From: Nocardia anocheti
GTDB taxonomy: Bacteria > Actinomycetota > Actinomycetes > Mycobacteriales > Mycobacteriaceae
Length of the DNA: 64,000 bases
NCBI RefSeq assembly: GCF_029675105.1
Contig: NZ_JAQQFV010000013.1
Location: 62,001 to 126,000, forward strand
Direction of reading: 5' to 3'
Positions 16,559-26,771 of this stretch are shown piece after piece. The translations under genes and the position numbers were made by a program. Each line of letters starts with the position of its first letter. The stretch's first letter is position 1. A model generated the notes under the pieces. It was not told the DNA's origin, ran no database searches, and saw only the letters and a program-made list of their open reading frames with translations.

Positions 16559-16900
16559 ATGACTGACGAGCTCGATCCCCCCGTGCGCGACCTGGCCGAC
16601 ATCCCCGCCGTCGAGGTGATCAGCCGGGCCGCGGTGATGCTGATGAGCTCGGCCGCGGAGAAGCTGGGCCTGGCCGGGGACGACCCCGCCTCGGGCGCCG
16701 GTGTCGACCTGGACGAGGCGCGCCGGGTGATCACCGCGCTGGCCGGGCTGGTCACCGCGTCGGTGGAGTACCTCGGCCCGCACGCCGGGCCGATCCGCGA
16801 GGGCCTGCAGGCGCTGCAGCGTGCCTTCCGCGAGGCGTCCTCGACGCCGGACGCGCCGGGCGCCGGACCGGGCGAGAAGTACACCGGTCCGGTGTACTGA
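16559..16900 (+). CDS. DUF1844 family protein
   Basis: A 113-residue acidic helical protein with the DUF1844 pattern (DIPAVEVISRAAVMLMSSAAEKLGL, then DLDEARRVITALAGLV). This family sits beside infC in many actinobacteria; function unknown. It has no Shine-Dalgarno: TAGCCT (16546-16551) lies exactly 7 bases before the ATG, which fits a leaderless mRNA. It ends just before a strong terminator. Confidence 0.86.
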   Translation: MTDELDPPVRDLADIPAVEVISRAAVMLMSSAAEKLGLAGDDPASGAGVDLDEARRVITALAGLVTASVEYLGPHAGPIREGLQALQRAFREASSTPDAPGAGPGEKYTGPVY

Positions 16901-16913
16901 CCCACCACACGAC

Positions 16914-16950
16914 AAGACCCGCCGACGTGAGCGTCGGCGGGTCTTCGTTT
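16914..16950. terminator. Rho-independent terminator
   Basis: A perfect 14-bp stem (16914-16927 with 16932-16945) and a TGAG loop, followed by CGTTTTC on the plus strand and preceded by AA-rich bases. It ends DUF1844 transcription and, read from the other side, the small-peptide genes. Confidence 0.85.
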
Positions 16951-16977
16951 TCGTGCGATCCGCTCAGTGCGCGGATC

Positions 16978-17082
16978 TCAGGCCGTGCCACCCGGCGGGG
17001 TTCCCGGGGTGACCGAGACGGCCGAGCCGGTGGCGAGCATGTTGGCGATCGCCGCGAACAGCGTGGAGCTTCCGGTATCCAT
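16978..17082 (-). CDS. Small peptide gene (34 residues), second of a tandem pair
   Basis: A 34-codon ORF with ATG 17082 and a good Shine-Dalgarno (GAGAGGAA, about 6 bases upstream). The product begins MDTGSSTLFAAIANMLATGS and ends Pro/Gly/Thr-rich. It resembles the preceding 31-residue peptide in pattern: MD start, a 12-15-residue hydrophobic or amphipathic helix with Leu/Ile/Ala, then Gly-Ser, then a Pro/Thr tail ending in TA. It has no signal peptide. Unknown; it could be an envelope-associated or secreted amphipathic peptide. Confidence 0.55.
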   Translation of the reverse strand: MDTGSSTLFAAIANMLATGSAVSVTPGTPPGGTA

Positions 17083-17107
17083 CAGTGGTTCCTCTCGATT
17101 CTGCCGG

Positions 17108-17203
17108 TCAGGCCGTCGGCTTGGTGGGCTCGTAGGCCAGCGAGGACCCGCCACTGAGGAAAGACAGAATCTGGGCGATGAGCGCCGTGGTGGCTTCATC
17201 CAT
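17108..17203 (-). CDS. Small peptide gene (31 residues), first of a tandem pair
   Basis: A 31-codon ORF from ATG 17203 with AAAGGAA 8 bases upstream. It starts MDEATTALIAQILSFLSGGS and ends YEPTKPTA. The spacer to the second peptide is 25 bases, so the two are surely co-transcribed. The helix TTALIAQILSFL is strongly amphipathic/hydrophobic. A promoter must lie in the 130 bases after uvrA, which hold a 16-bp tandem repeat. Too short for most gene finders. Confidence 0.55.
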   Translation of the reverse strand: MDEATTALIAQILSFLSGGSSLAYEPTKPTA

Positions 17204-17226
17204 GGGGACGTTCCTTTCGTACTGCA

Positions 17227-17257
17227 CGACATCCACGATCGACGACATCCACGATCG
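17227..17257. repeat. 16-bp tandem direct repeat before the small peptides
   Basis: CGACATCCACGATCG occurs at 17227-17241 and again at 17243-17257, a 16-base period. It ends 23 bases upstream of the first peptide start. It could be a regulator site or a simple duplication. Confidence 0.7.
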
Positions 17258-17333
17258 CGCGGCCCGAATGTTACCCACGAGTGTTTCACTCCGCAGCTTT
17301 TTCGGAAAGTCCCCGGCGGGAGGATAGCCGGGC

Positions 17334-20303
<2,970 letters not shown>

Positions 20304-20387
20304 CTGGTGAATCCCTTCTCCATCGTCATCCGCCACCCGGACATGAACCCCCGCACGCCATGCTAGGCCGGACCACCGACAGGAATA

Positions 20388-20537
20388 TTGGAGCGCTGGC
20401 GCGCTCGAGTTCGCGCCCCCTCGGGTCCCGTCGATCAGGCACCGTTTCTTGCTCCTTCGTCGCCTACGAAACGGCGCCCGATCGACGGGACGGGCGCGAA
20501 CCGCCGACTTCGTCGGCGATCCCTCCTCGGGGTCGGG
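20388..20537 (+). repeat. Structured intergenic repeat, copy A
   Basis: About 150 bases that recur, inverted, at 63376-63526. A 23-base 5' block (20388-20410, containing hairpin GAGCGC/GCGCTC) and a 44-base core (20435-20478) are identical to copy B. The core folds as GGCACCGTTTC/GAAACGGCGCC with loop TTGCTCCTTCGTCGCCTAC. Around it are stems GTCCCGTCGATC/GATCGACGGGAC and TTCGCGCCC/GGGCGCGAA, then a small hairpin CCGAC-TTC-GTCGG. It lies between uvrA and dosR. Not a coding gene. Confidence 0.8.
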
Positions 20538-20681
20538 ATGTGCGGGGTTGGGTGAGGTGGTTGTCGTGCGGGTTGTCTGTTCAGTTCCTCGTCTGCGCCC
20601 GGGATTTCGGCGTGCGGGCTAAGTTTGAGCGTGGGGGTCGGGTGGCAGGGTGGGGGCGATCGACATGATGAAGGAGCCGCA

Positions 20682-21317
20682 GTGCTCGAGGTGTTTCTGG
20701 TCGATGATCACGAGATCGTGCGGCGTGGACTGATCGACCTGCTGGAGGGTGACCCAGAACTCAGTGTGATCGGGCAGGCGGGCGGTGTCGCGGAGGCGAT
20801 GGTGCGCATTCGGGAGGCGCGGCCCGATGTCGCGGTGCTGGATGTGCGGCTGCCCGACGGCAACGGCATCGAGCTGTGCCGCAATCTGCTGGCCGAGTTC
20901 GAGGACCTGCACTGCCTGATCCTGACCTCGTTCTCCGACGAGCACGCGATGCTGGACGCGATCCTGGCGGGGGCCAGCGGCTATGTGGTGAAGAACATCG
21001 ACGGCATGAAGCTGGCCGACGCCATCAAACAGGTGGGCGCGGGGCACTCGCTACTCGACACCAGGGCCGCCGACGCGCTGCGGGCCCGGCTGCGACGCAG
21101 CACCGAGCCCTCGGGGGCGCTGGCGGGCCTCACCGATCAGGAGCGGCGCCTGCTCGAACTCCTCGGTGAGGGCCTGACCAACCGCCAGATCGCGGCCCGC
21201 ATGTTCCTGGCCGAGAAGACGGTGAAGAACTACGTCTCCCGCCTGCTCGCCAAACTGGGCGTGGAACGCCGCACCCAGGCGGCGGTCCTGGCCACCAAAC
21301 TCCGCGAGGAACCCTGA
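20682..21317 (+). CDS. dosR: DosR/DevR-type hypoxia response regulator
   Basis: From GTG 20682 (AAGGAG 5 bases upstream) the protein is 211 residues and closely follows mycobacterial DosR. The receiver domain has Asp8, Asp9 and phospho-acceptor Asp54 (VAVLDVRLPDGNGIELC), and ASGYVVKNIDG contains the conserved Lys. The C-terminal LuxR-type helix-turn-helix is GLTDQERRLLELLGEGLTN...RMFLAEKTVKNYVSRLLAKLG. Phosphorylated DosR activates dormancy genes under hypoxia or NO. The partner kinase is encoded 0.9 kb downstream. It ends 4 bases before the convergent rafH stop. Confidence 0.93.
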   Translation: MLEVFLVDDHEIVRRGLIDLLEGDPELSVIGQAGGVAEAMVRIREARPDVAVLDVRLPDGNGIELCRNLLAEFEDLHCLILTSFSDEHAMLDAILAGASGYVVKNIDGMKLADAIKQVGAGHSLLDTRAADALRARLRRSTEPSGALAGLTDQERRLLELLGEGLTNRQIAARMFLAEKTVKNYVSRLLAKLGVERRTQAAVLATKLREEP

Positions 21318-21321
21318 CGGG

Positions 21322-22101
21322 TCAGGCGGGGACGACGATCGTCAGGTCGCCGTCGTAGCGGCGGTACAGCAGGTTGCCGCGGCCGGTGTGGCTGTCGGTG
21401 AAGAACAGGTACGGCAGACCCCCGGTGCACAGCACGTCGGAGGCCTCGTCCTCGGCGTAGACGGGAGCGGCGTCCTGGACCACACGCACCGGCATCGCGC
21501 TGGCGGTCAGCGGCAGCCCGGCCTGCTCGTCGACGGCGAGGGTGTGCCGCTGTCGCGCCAGGTTGACACCGTGCGGGTCGGCCCAGGTGACGATGGCGTC
21601 CTCGCCGGTGAGGGCGTCGGTGAACAGGTAGGCGTCGTAGTCCATCGCGTCGAGCACGGTGCTGGCCTCGAGCGGCGTGCCGGTCATCAGGGCGCAGTCC
21701 TTGCGACGGATGATCGGCCGGGTCTCGGTGACCTGCGCCAGCGGCCTGCGGGCCGGATCGGGCCAGGCGCCACGCGTCTCCTTACCGGCGCGACGCGCGA
21801 GCTGGCGGTCGAGCCGCTCGGCGGCGAAGGTGACCGCGAACCCGCCGGGGCCGGTCACCTGCACGCGGGTGAGGGTCTCGTTGGTGCGGATGTTGGCCTG
21901 CACCAGGGTCGGCTCGTCGCAACCCTGCGGCGCGGTGACGCGCACGCGAGCCGGACTGTCGAGGTGATGCCTGCGCATCACGCGAGTGATGGCGCGGACC
22001 GCCCGGGTGACGTCCTGAGCCGGTACCTCGCCACGGGTGGTCACCGCGAGCTCGGGGTCCGCGGCGGTCGTCCAGTGCTGGGTGCTCGACAACGAATTCA
22101 T
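21322..22101 (-). CDS. rafH: Ribosome hibernation factor, RafH/HPF-like
   Basis: This 259-residue protein resembles mycobacterial Rv0079/RafH, the DosR-controlled factor that inactivates 70S ribosomes in hypoxia. The N-terminal half has the S30AE-like RNA-binding pattern (ITRVMRRHH, ARVRVTAPQG, LVQANIRTNETLTRVQV). The C-terminal half contains the long-HPF tail domain (IIRRKDCALMTGTPLEAS, DYDAYLFTDALTGEDAIV) and appears to continue into a second, degenerate copy (YLFFTDSHTGRGNLLYRRYDG). ATG 22101 is preferred over GTG 22113. A DosR box lies 68 bases upstream, and dosR and dosS flank it, so regulation by DosR is very likely. Confidence 0.87.
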   Translation of the reverse strand: MNSLSSTQHWTTAADPELAVTTRGEVPAQDVTRAVRAITRVMRRHHLDSPARVRVTAPQGCDEPTLVQANIRTNETLTRVQVTGPGGFAVTFAAERLDRQLARRAGKETRGAWPDPARRPLAQVTETRPIIRRKDCALMTGTPLEASTVLDAMDYDAYLFTDALTGEDAIVTWADPHGVNLARQRHTLAVDEQAGLPLTASAMPVRVVQDAAPVYAEDEASDVLCTGGLPYLFFTDSHTGRGNLLYRRYDGDLTIVVPA

Positions 22102-22168
22102 CTCTTGCCCCACTTCTCGATCCCATTTCCCGGTGCCCTATGCCACCATCGGGGGCCGGTGCGAGTGA

Positions 22169-22185
22169 AGGGCCGAAAGTCCCAA
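22169..22185 (-). promoter_or_regulatory. DosR box between rafH and dosS
   Basis: Read toward rafH the site is TTGGGACTTTCGGCCCT, an excellent match to the known mycobacterial DosR core GGGACTTNNGGCCCT. It lies 67 bases upstream of rafH and 60 bases upstream of dosS, so it can serve both divergent genes. Confidence 0.82.
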
Positions 22186-22245
22186 CATTGCGGACTAGAC
22201 TTTGCGTCTGATCGGTAGGGGCGGCACGGCGCGAAGGACACGGCG

Positions 22246-24069
22246 ATGACGAATGACGGTCGGGGTGACCGCTATTCGCCGGGGCGGACCGTCTCCCAAC
22301 AGCGTCTGCGCGACCTCCTCGGCGAGGTGGCCGACCGCGTCGAGGTGATGATCGGCTCGCGCGACCGGATGGACGGCCTGGTCGAGGCCATGCTCACCGT
22401 CACCGCGGGCCTGGATCTGGACGAGACCCTGCGCACCATCGTGCGCACCGCGATGAACCTGGTCGACGCCCGCTACGGCGCGCTGGCGGTGCGCGGCCAC
22501 GATCAGCAGGTCGCGCAGTTCATCGACGAGGGCCTGCCGGACAAGATCCGCGAACGCATCGAGCGATTACCCGCCGGGCACGGGGTGCTCGGCGCGGTGT
22601 TCGCGGAGAAGGCCCCGCTGCGCCTGGACGATCTGACGAAACACTCCTCCTCGGTGGGCTTCCCGGCCGGGCATCCGCCGATGCACACGTTTCTCGGTGT
22701 GCCGGTGCGCATTCGGGACAAGGTCTTCGGCAGCCTGTATCTCACCGAGAAGTCGAACGGGCAGCCGTTCACCGAGGAGGACGAGGTCCTGGTGCTGGCG
22801 CTGGCCGCCGCGGCGGGCATCGCGGTGGACAACGCGCGCCTCTACGAGCAGGCGCGCACCCGCCAGGCGTGGATCGAGGCCACCCGCGACATCGCCACCG
22901 AGTTCCTGGCCGGTACCGAATCCGACCGGGTGCTGGCGCACGTGGTCGACGCCGCGCGCGGCCTGACCGGCTCGCACCAGGCGTTCCTCGCCTCGGTGCC
23001 GGTGCCCGACGAATCCCCCGGTGAGATCTCCGAACTCGTGATCACCCAGTGGACCGGGCCCGACGCCGGGCAGGACTGGCAGACCATCCCGATCGCGGGC
23101 ACCGCCCTGGGTGACGCGTTCACCCGGCGCACTCCCCTGCGCTACGACAACACCGCCGAGGTGACCCTCGGCATCGACTTCCCCGGCTCCGAAACCCCGT
23201 GTGCCGGACCGGCCCTGGTGCTGCCGCTGTGCACGCCCGACGCCACCCTCGGCGTGCTGGTGACCATTCGTCCGCCCGGCTTCGCGCCCTATTCGGACGA
23301 GATGATGGAACTCACCGCCGCCTTCTGCGATCAGGCCGCGCTGGCGGTGCGGCTGGCCGACGCGCAGCGCCGGATGCGCGAGCTCGACATCGTCGCCGAC
23401 CGCGACCGGATCGCCCGCGACCTGCACGACCACGTCATCCAGCGGCTGTTCGCGATCGGTCTGACCGTGCAGGCGACGCTGCCCAAGGCCGTGGTTCCCG
23501 AAGTGCGGCAGCGGCTTTCGACGGTGATCATGGACCTGCAGGAGGTGGTGCAGGAGATCCGCACCTCCATCTTCGACCTGCACGCCAGCGGCCCCGAGCA
23601 CAGCGCGAGTCTGCAGCAGCGGCTGGAGGTGGCCATCCGGCGCCAGACCGCCGATATCGCCCTGCGCGCCACCATCCAGGTGTCGGGGCCGCTGTCGGTG
23701 CTCGATCCGCAGCTGGCCGATCACGCCGAGGCGGTGGTGCGCGAGGCGGTGAGCAACGCGGTGCGCCATTCCGGCGCCGACACCGTCGCCATCGTCATCG
23801 AGGTGGCCGACGATCTGACCATCACGGTCAGCGACAACGGCTGGGGCATCCCGAACCACGTCATCCGCAGCGGGCTGCGCAATCTCGAACAGCGCGCGCA
23901 GGAGGCGGGCGGGCGCTTCGAGGTGGGTCCGGCCCAGCCCGCCGCCACCGACGAGGACCATCCGGAGCTCCCGGGTACCCGACTGCGCTGGGCCGTGCCG
24001 CTGCCGCAGGACCATCCGACCGGCGGTTACGCGCTGGCGGGCGGGCCCGACGGCGGCGACATCGACTGA
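22246..24069 (+). CDS. dosS: DosS/DosT-type heme sensor histidine kinase
   Basis: A 607-residue soluble kinase with two GAF domains (about 57-200 and 220-380), a HisKA_3 dimerisation domain and an HATPase_c domain. His143 in FPAGHPPM corresponds to the proximal heme ligand of mycobacterial DosS/DosT GAF-A, so gas sensing (O2, NO, CO) should be retained. The phospho-acceptor is His394 in RDRIARDLHDHV; the N box EAVVREAVSNAVRHS and G box DNGWGIP are intact. It differs from mycobacterial dosRS by being separated from dosR by the oppositely oriented rafH. ATG 22246 follows GAAGGA. Confidence 0.93.
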   Translation: MTNDGRGDRYSPGRTVSQQRLRDLLGEVADRVEVMIGSRDRMDGLVEAMLTVTAGLDLDETLRTIVRTAMNLVDARYGALAVRGHDQQVAQFIDEGLPDKIRERIERLPAGHGVLGAVFAEKAPLRLDDLTKHSSSVGFPAGHPPMHTFLGVPVRIRDKVFGSLYLTEKSNGQPFTEEDEVLVLALAAAAGIAVDNARLYEQARTRQAWIEATRDIATEFLAGTESDRVLAHVVDAARGLTGSHQAFLASVPVPDESPGEISELVITQWTGPDAGQDWQTIPIAGTALGDAFTRRTPLRYDNTAEVTLGIDFPGSETPCAGPALVLPLCTPDATLGVLVTIRPPGFAPYSDEMMELTAAFCDQAALAVRLADAQRRMRELDIVADRDRIARDLHDHVIQRLFAIGLTVQATLPKAVVPEVRQRLSTVIMDLQEVVQEIRTSIFDLHASGPEHSASLQQRLEVAIRRQTADIALRATIQVSGPLSVLDPQLADHAEAVVREAVSNAVRHSGADTVAIVIEVADDLTITVSDNGWGIPNHVIRSGLRNLEQRAQEAGGRFEVGPAQPAATDEDHPELPGTRLRWAVPLPQDHPTGGYALAGGPDGGDID

Positions 24070-24075
24070 GTGTCC

Positions 24076-25242
24076 TCAGGCCGCGGCGAGCACCACGGCG
24101 GCATTGTTGCCGCCCATGCCCATCGACAGTTTCATGGTCGGGCCGCCGGTGAGCGGTGCCGTGCCGTCGAGCAGGCGGGGGTGCGCCGGGGCCGTCACCG
24201 GCGCCGAGACGGCGAGGCCGCGCTCGTAGGACAGCGCCAGCGCGGCGATCTCCACCGCCGCGGACGCGCCCTGGCAGTGGCCGACCAGCGGCTTGAGCAC
24301 GGTGACGGCGGGACGGTCGTCGAAGACCGTGCTGAGCACCGCGCGTTCGGCGGCGTCGCACTGGCGGGTGCCGGTGCCGTGCGCGCTGAAATAGTCGATC
24401 TCGGCGGCCTCGAGCCCGGCGGCGGTGAGCGCCTGCCGCGCGCACGCGATGAGCTGGGCGTGGGTGGGTTCGACGGAGACGACGTGGAAGGCGTCGTTGT
24501 TCATGGCACCGCCGAGCACGCGGGCGTACGGGACCTCGACCGCCTCGGTGAGCAGCAGCGCCGAGGACGCCTCGGCCATGACGAAGCCCAGCGAGTCCTC
24601 CTGGAAGGGGCGGCAGGCGGTGAACGGGTCGACGTCGGCGACCGCGGCGCCCATCCGGACGAAGTGATCGAGCATGTCGGGGGTGGCCGAGATGTCGGTG
24701 CTCACGCACAGCACGTCGTCGACCAGGCCCGCGGCCAGCCACAGCTGGGCGGTCAGCAGGGCCACGGTGCCGGAGCTGCACGCCGCGGACACGTCCATCG
24801 CGGGTCCGTGGAAGCCGAATTCCTGCATCACCACCGAGATGGCCGTCGACGGCAGCAGCGGCAGGTAGTCGCGGGGGCGGCGGTGGCCGTGGTCGACGAG
24901 GTAGAAATCACGCCAGTCGGCGACGTCACCGAGGGTGACCGCGTGCACCATGCCGACCGTGCGGCCCGCCCGGCGCCAGCCCCTGGCCTCGGCGTCGGCC
25001 ACCGCTTCGGCGGCCACCGCGGTGACGGCGCGCCCGAACACCCCGCGTCCGTGGGCGGGATCACCGAGGGCGGGAATCCGGCCGACCCAGGCGTGCTGGT
25101 CACGTCCGGGCCCGTAACCGGGGTGCAGGCGCGCGGCGGGCTTCCCGGCCAGCAGCCCCTGCCACAGGGTTTCCCGCCCCCAGCCGTAGCCGGAGACGAC
25201 ACCGACTCCGGCGATGGACATAGAATCGAGACGGTGGGCCAT
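24076..25242 (-). CDS. Orphan beta-ketoacyl synthase (FabF/KasA-like)
   Basis: The protein (388 residues from ATG 25242; ATG 25221 is an alternative) has the thiolase fold of condensing enzymes with the whole triad: Cys in SAACSSGT, His in AHGTGT, His in VGHCQGAS, and the C-terminal GMGGNNAAVVL loop. It should condense acyl thioesters with malonyl-ACP, or a polyketide analogue. No ACP, ketoreductase, acyltransferase or partner chain-length factor is nearby, so pathway and substrate are open. It converges on dosS with 6 bases between. Confidence 0.9.
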   Translation of the reverse strand: MAHRLDSMSIAGVGVVSGYGWGRETLWQGLLAGKPAARLHPGYGPGRDQHAWVGRIPALGDPAHGRGVFGRAVTAVAAEAVADAEARGWRRAGRTVGMVHAVTLGDVADWRDFYLVDHGHRRPRDYLPLLPSTAISVVMQEFGFHGPAMDVSAACSSGTVALLTAQLWLAAGLVDDVLCVSTDISATPDMLDHFVRMGAAVADVDPFTACRPFQEDSLGFVMAEASSALLLTEAVEVPYARVLGGAMNNDAFHVVSVEPTHAQLIACARQALTAAGLEAAEIDYFSAHGTGTRQCDAAERAVLSTVFDDRPAVTVLKPLVGHCQGASAAVEIAALALSYERGLAVSAPVTAPAHPRLLDGTAPLTGGPTMKLSMGMGGNNAAVVLAAA

Positions 25243-25353
25243 ACCGCCGGGACGCACGTCCGGTTTCACGTCGCTCCTCGCGGATCTCATCGAGGGTCAC
25301 CACAATAGTCCTGTGCACCGTCGCCAGACCAGGCCGAGATCGGGGGTATCGCA

Positions 25354-26691
25354 GTGGGAGAAGCATCGTCCGACGCCGCGAGCGCCGAGCAGCTCGCGCA
25401 GCGGTACCGCTCGCTGGTCGAACACACGCCCGACGCGCTGTGTGTGCACGAATCGGGCACCATCGTCTATGTCAATCCGGCCATGGTGCGGCTGCTGGGC
25501 GCCCGCTCGGCCGAGGACCTGCTGGGCCTGTCCATCACCGACTTCGTCCATCCGGACTCGATCCCGGCGATGCTCGAGCGCATCGAGCAGCTGACCGCCG
25601 AGGGCGCCGCCTCCCCACCGACCGAGATGGACCTGGTCCGCGTCGACGGGCGCAGTGTCCCCGTGCAGACGGTGTCGGTGCTCACGGTCTGGCAGGACGA
25701 ACTGGCCTACCAGGTGGTGGTGCACGATCTGACCGCCCAGCGGGCCGCGGAGGCCTCGGCCCGGCGCGCCGAGGCACACTTCACCACGGTGGTGTCCCAG
25801 CTCGAGGAGGGCGTGCTCGTCGTCGACCGGCGCGGCAGGCTCGAATCGATCAACCCGGCGGGCAAACGCATCCTGGGCATCGACGACACGACCGCGGTGG
25901 TCGGCAGGCACATCGACGAACTTCCCGTCACCATGGTCGACCGCGACGGCGGTCCGCTCCCGGCCACGCGGCATCCGATGGCGCACACCCTCGCGACCGG
26001 CGAGGCCGTCACCCAGTTCATCTTCGGGGTCGAGCACGCCGACGGCAGCCAGGTGTGGTTGTCGTGCAACTGCCGTCTGCTCAATCCCGGCAGCCCGGAT
26101 TCCTCGGGGGTGTCCTCCTTCGCCGACATCACCGAGTACCGGGCCAGCCGACGTCAGCTCGAGTACCAGGCCACCCACGACGCGCTGACCGGGCTGGCCA
26201 ACCGGTCGCTGATCCTGTCCCAGCTGTCCTCGGCGCTGGCCGACGAGGGCGGCAGCCTGGTCACCACGGTGCTGTTCATCGACCTCGACGGGTTCAAGGC
26301 GATCAACGACACCCTGGGCCACGCCATCGGCGACATCGTGTTGCAGATCGTCGCCCAGCGGTTGCAGCGCGCGCTGCGGGTCTCCGACGTGGTCGGGCGC
26401 CTGGGCGGCGACGAGTTCCTGGTGCTGCTGGCCGGGCATCCCCAGCGCGCGGACCTGCCCGCGCTGGTCGAGCGGCTGCGCACCACCATGGCCGAGCCGA
26501 TCATCGCACGCGGGCACCGGCTCGAGGTCACCGCCTCGATCGGGATCACCGAGCTCGGTCCGCACGAGCTGCGCACGCCCGAGGCCGTCCTGCACGACGC
26601 CGATCTGGCCATGTACCGCGACAAGCCCTCGGCCCATCGTGATGTCGGTCTCGGCCCGAACCGGCGTTCCAACAGCACCCACGCGTCCTGA
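25354..26691 (+). CDS. PAS-PAS-GGDEF protein, probable diguanylate cyclase
   Basis: The 445-residue soluble protein has two PAS domains (about 15-125, VEHTPDALCVHESGTIVYVNPAM; and 140-265, VVSQLEEGVLVVDRRGRLESINPAG), a short linker, and a GGDEF domain (YQATHDALTGLANRSLI to the end). The catalytic motif RLGGDEF is intact; the RxxD inhibitory site is not obvious. It should make c-di-GMP in response to a PAS signal. No EAL domain is fused. The GTG start follows GGGGG at 8 bases. It is probably monocistronic, 80 bases before helD. Confidence 0.92.
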   Translation: MGEASSDAASAEQLAQRYRSLVEHTPDALCVHESGTIVYVNPAMVRLLGARSAEDLLGLSITDFVHPDSIPAMLERIEQLTAEGAASPPTEMDLVRVDGRSVPVQTVSVLTVWQDELAYQVVVHDLTAQRAAEASARRAEAHFTTVVSQLEEGVLVVDRRGRLESINPAGKRILGIDDTTAVVGRHIDELPVTMVDRDGGPLPATRHPMAHTLATGEAVTQFIFGVEHADGSQVWLSCNCRLLNPGSPDSSGVSSFADITEYRASRRQLEYQATHDALTGLANRSLILSQLSSALADEGGSLVTTVLFIDLDGFKAINDTLGHAIGDIVLQIVAQRLQRALRVSDVVGRLGGDEFLVLLAGHPQRADLPALVERLRTTMAEPIIARGHRLEVTASIGITELGPHELRTPEAVLHDADLAMYRDKPSAHRDVGLGPNRRSNSTHAS

Positions 26692-26771
26692 TCGCGGACG
26701 CGGACCCCGACTCCGCGCGGACAAGTAGACTCGACAACTCTGTTCTCAACGCGGTGACAAGGAGTCCTGTT

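Noticed and set aside
20600..20620. GGGATTTCGGCG upstream of dosR as a DosR box
   Set aside because: One base is missing in the spacer and the second half-site does not match, so autoregulation by this site is not supported.
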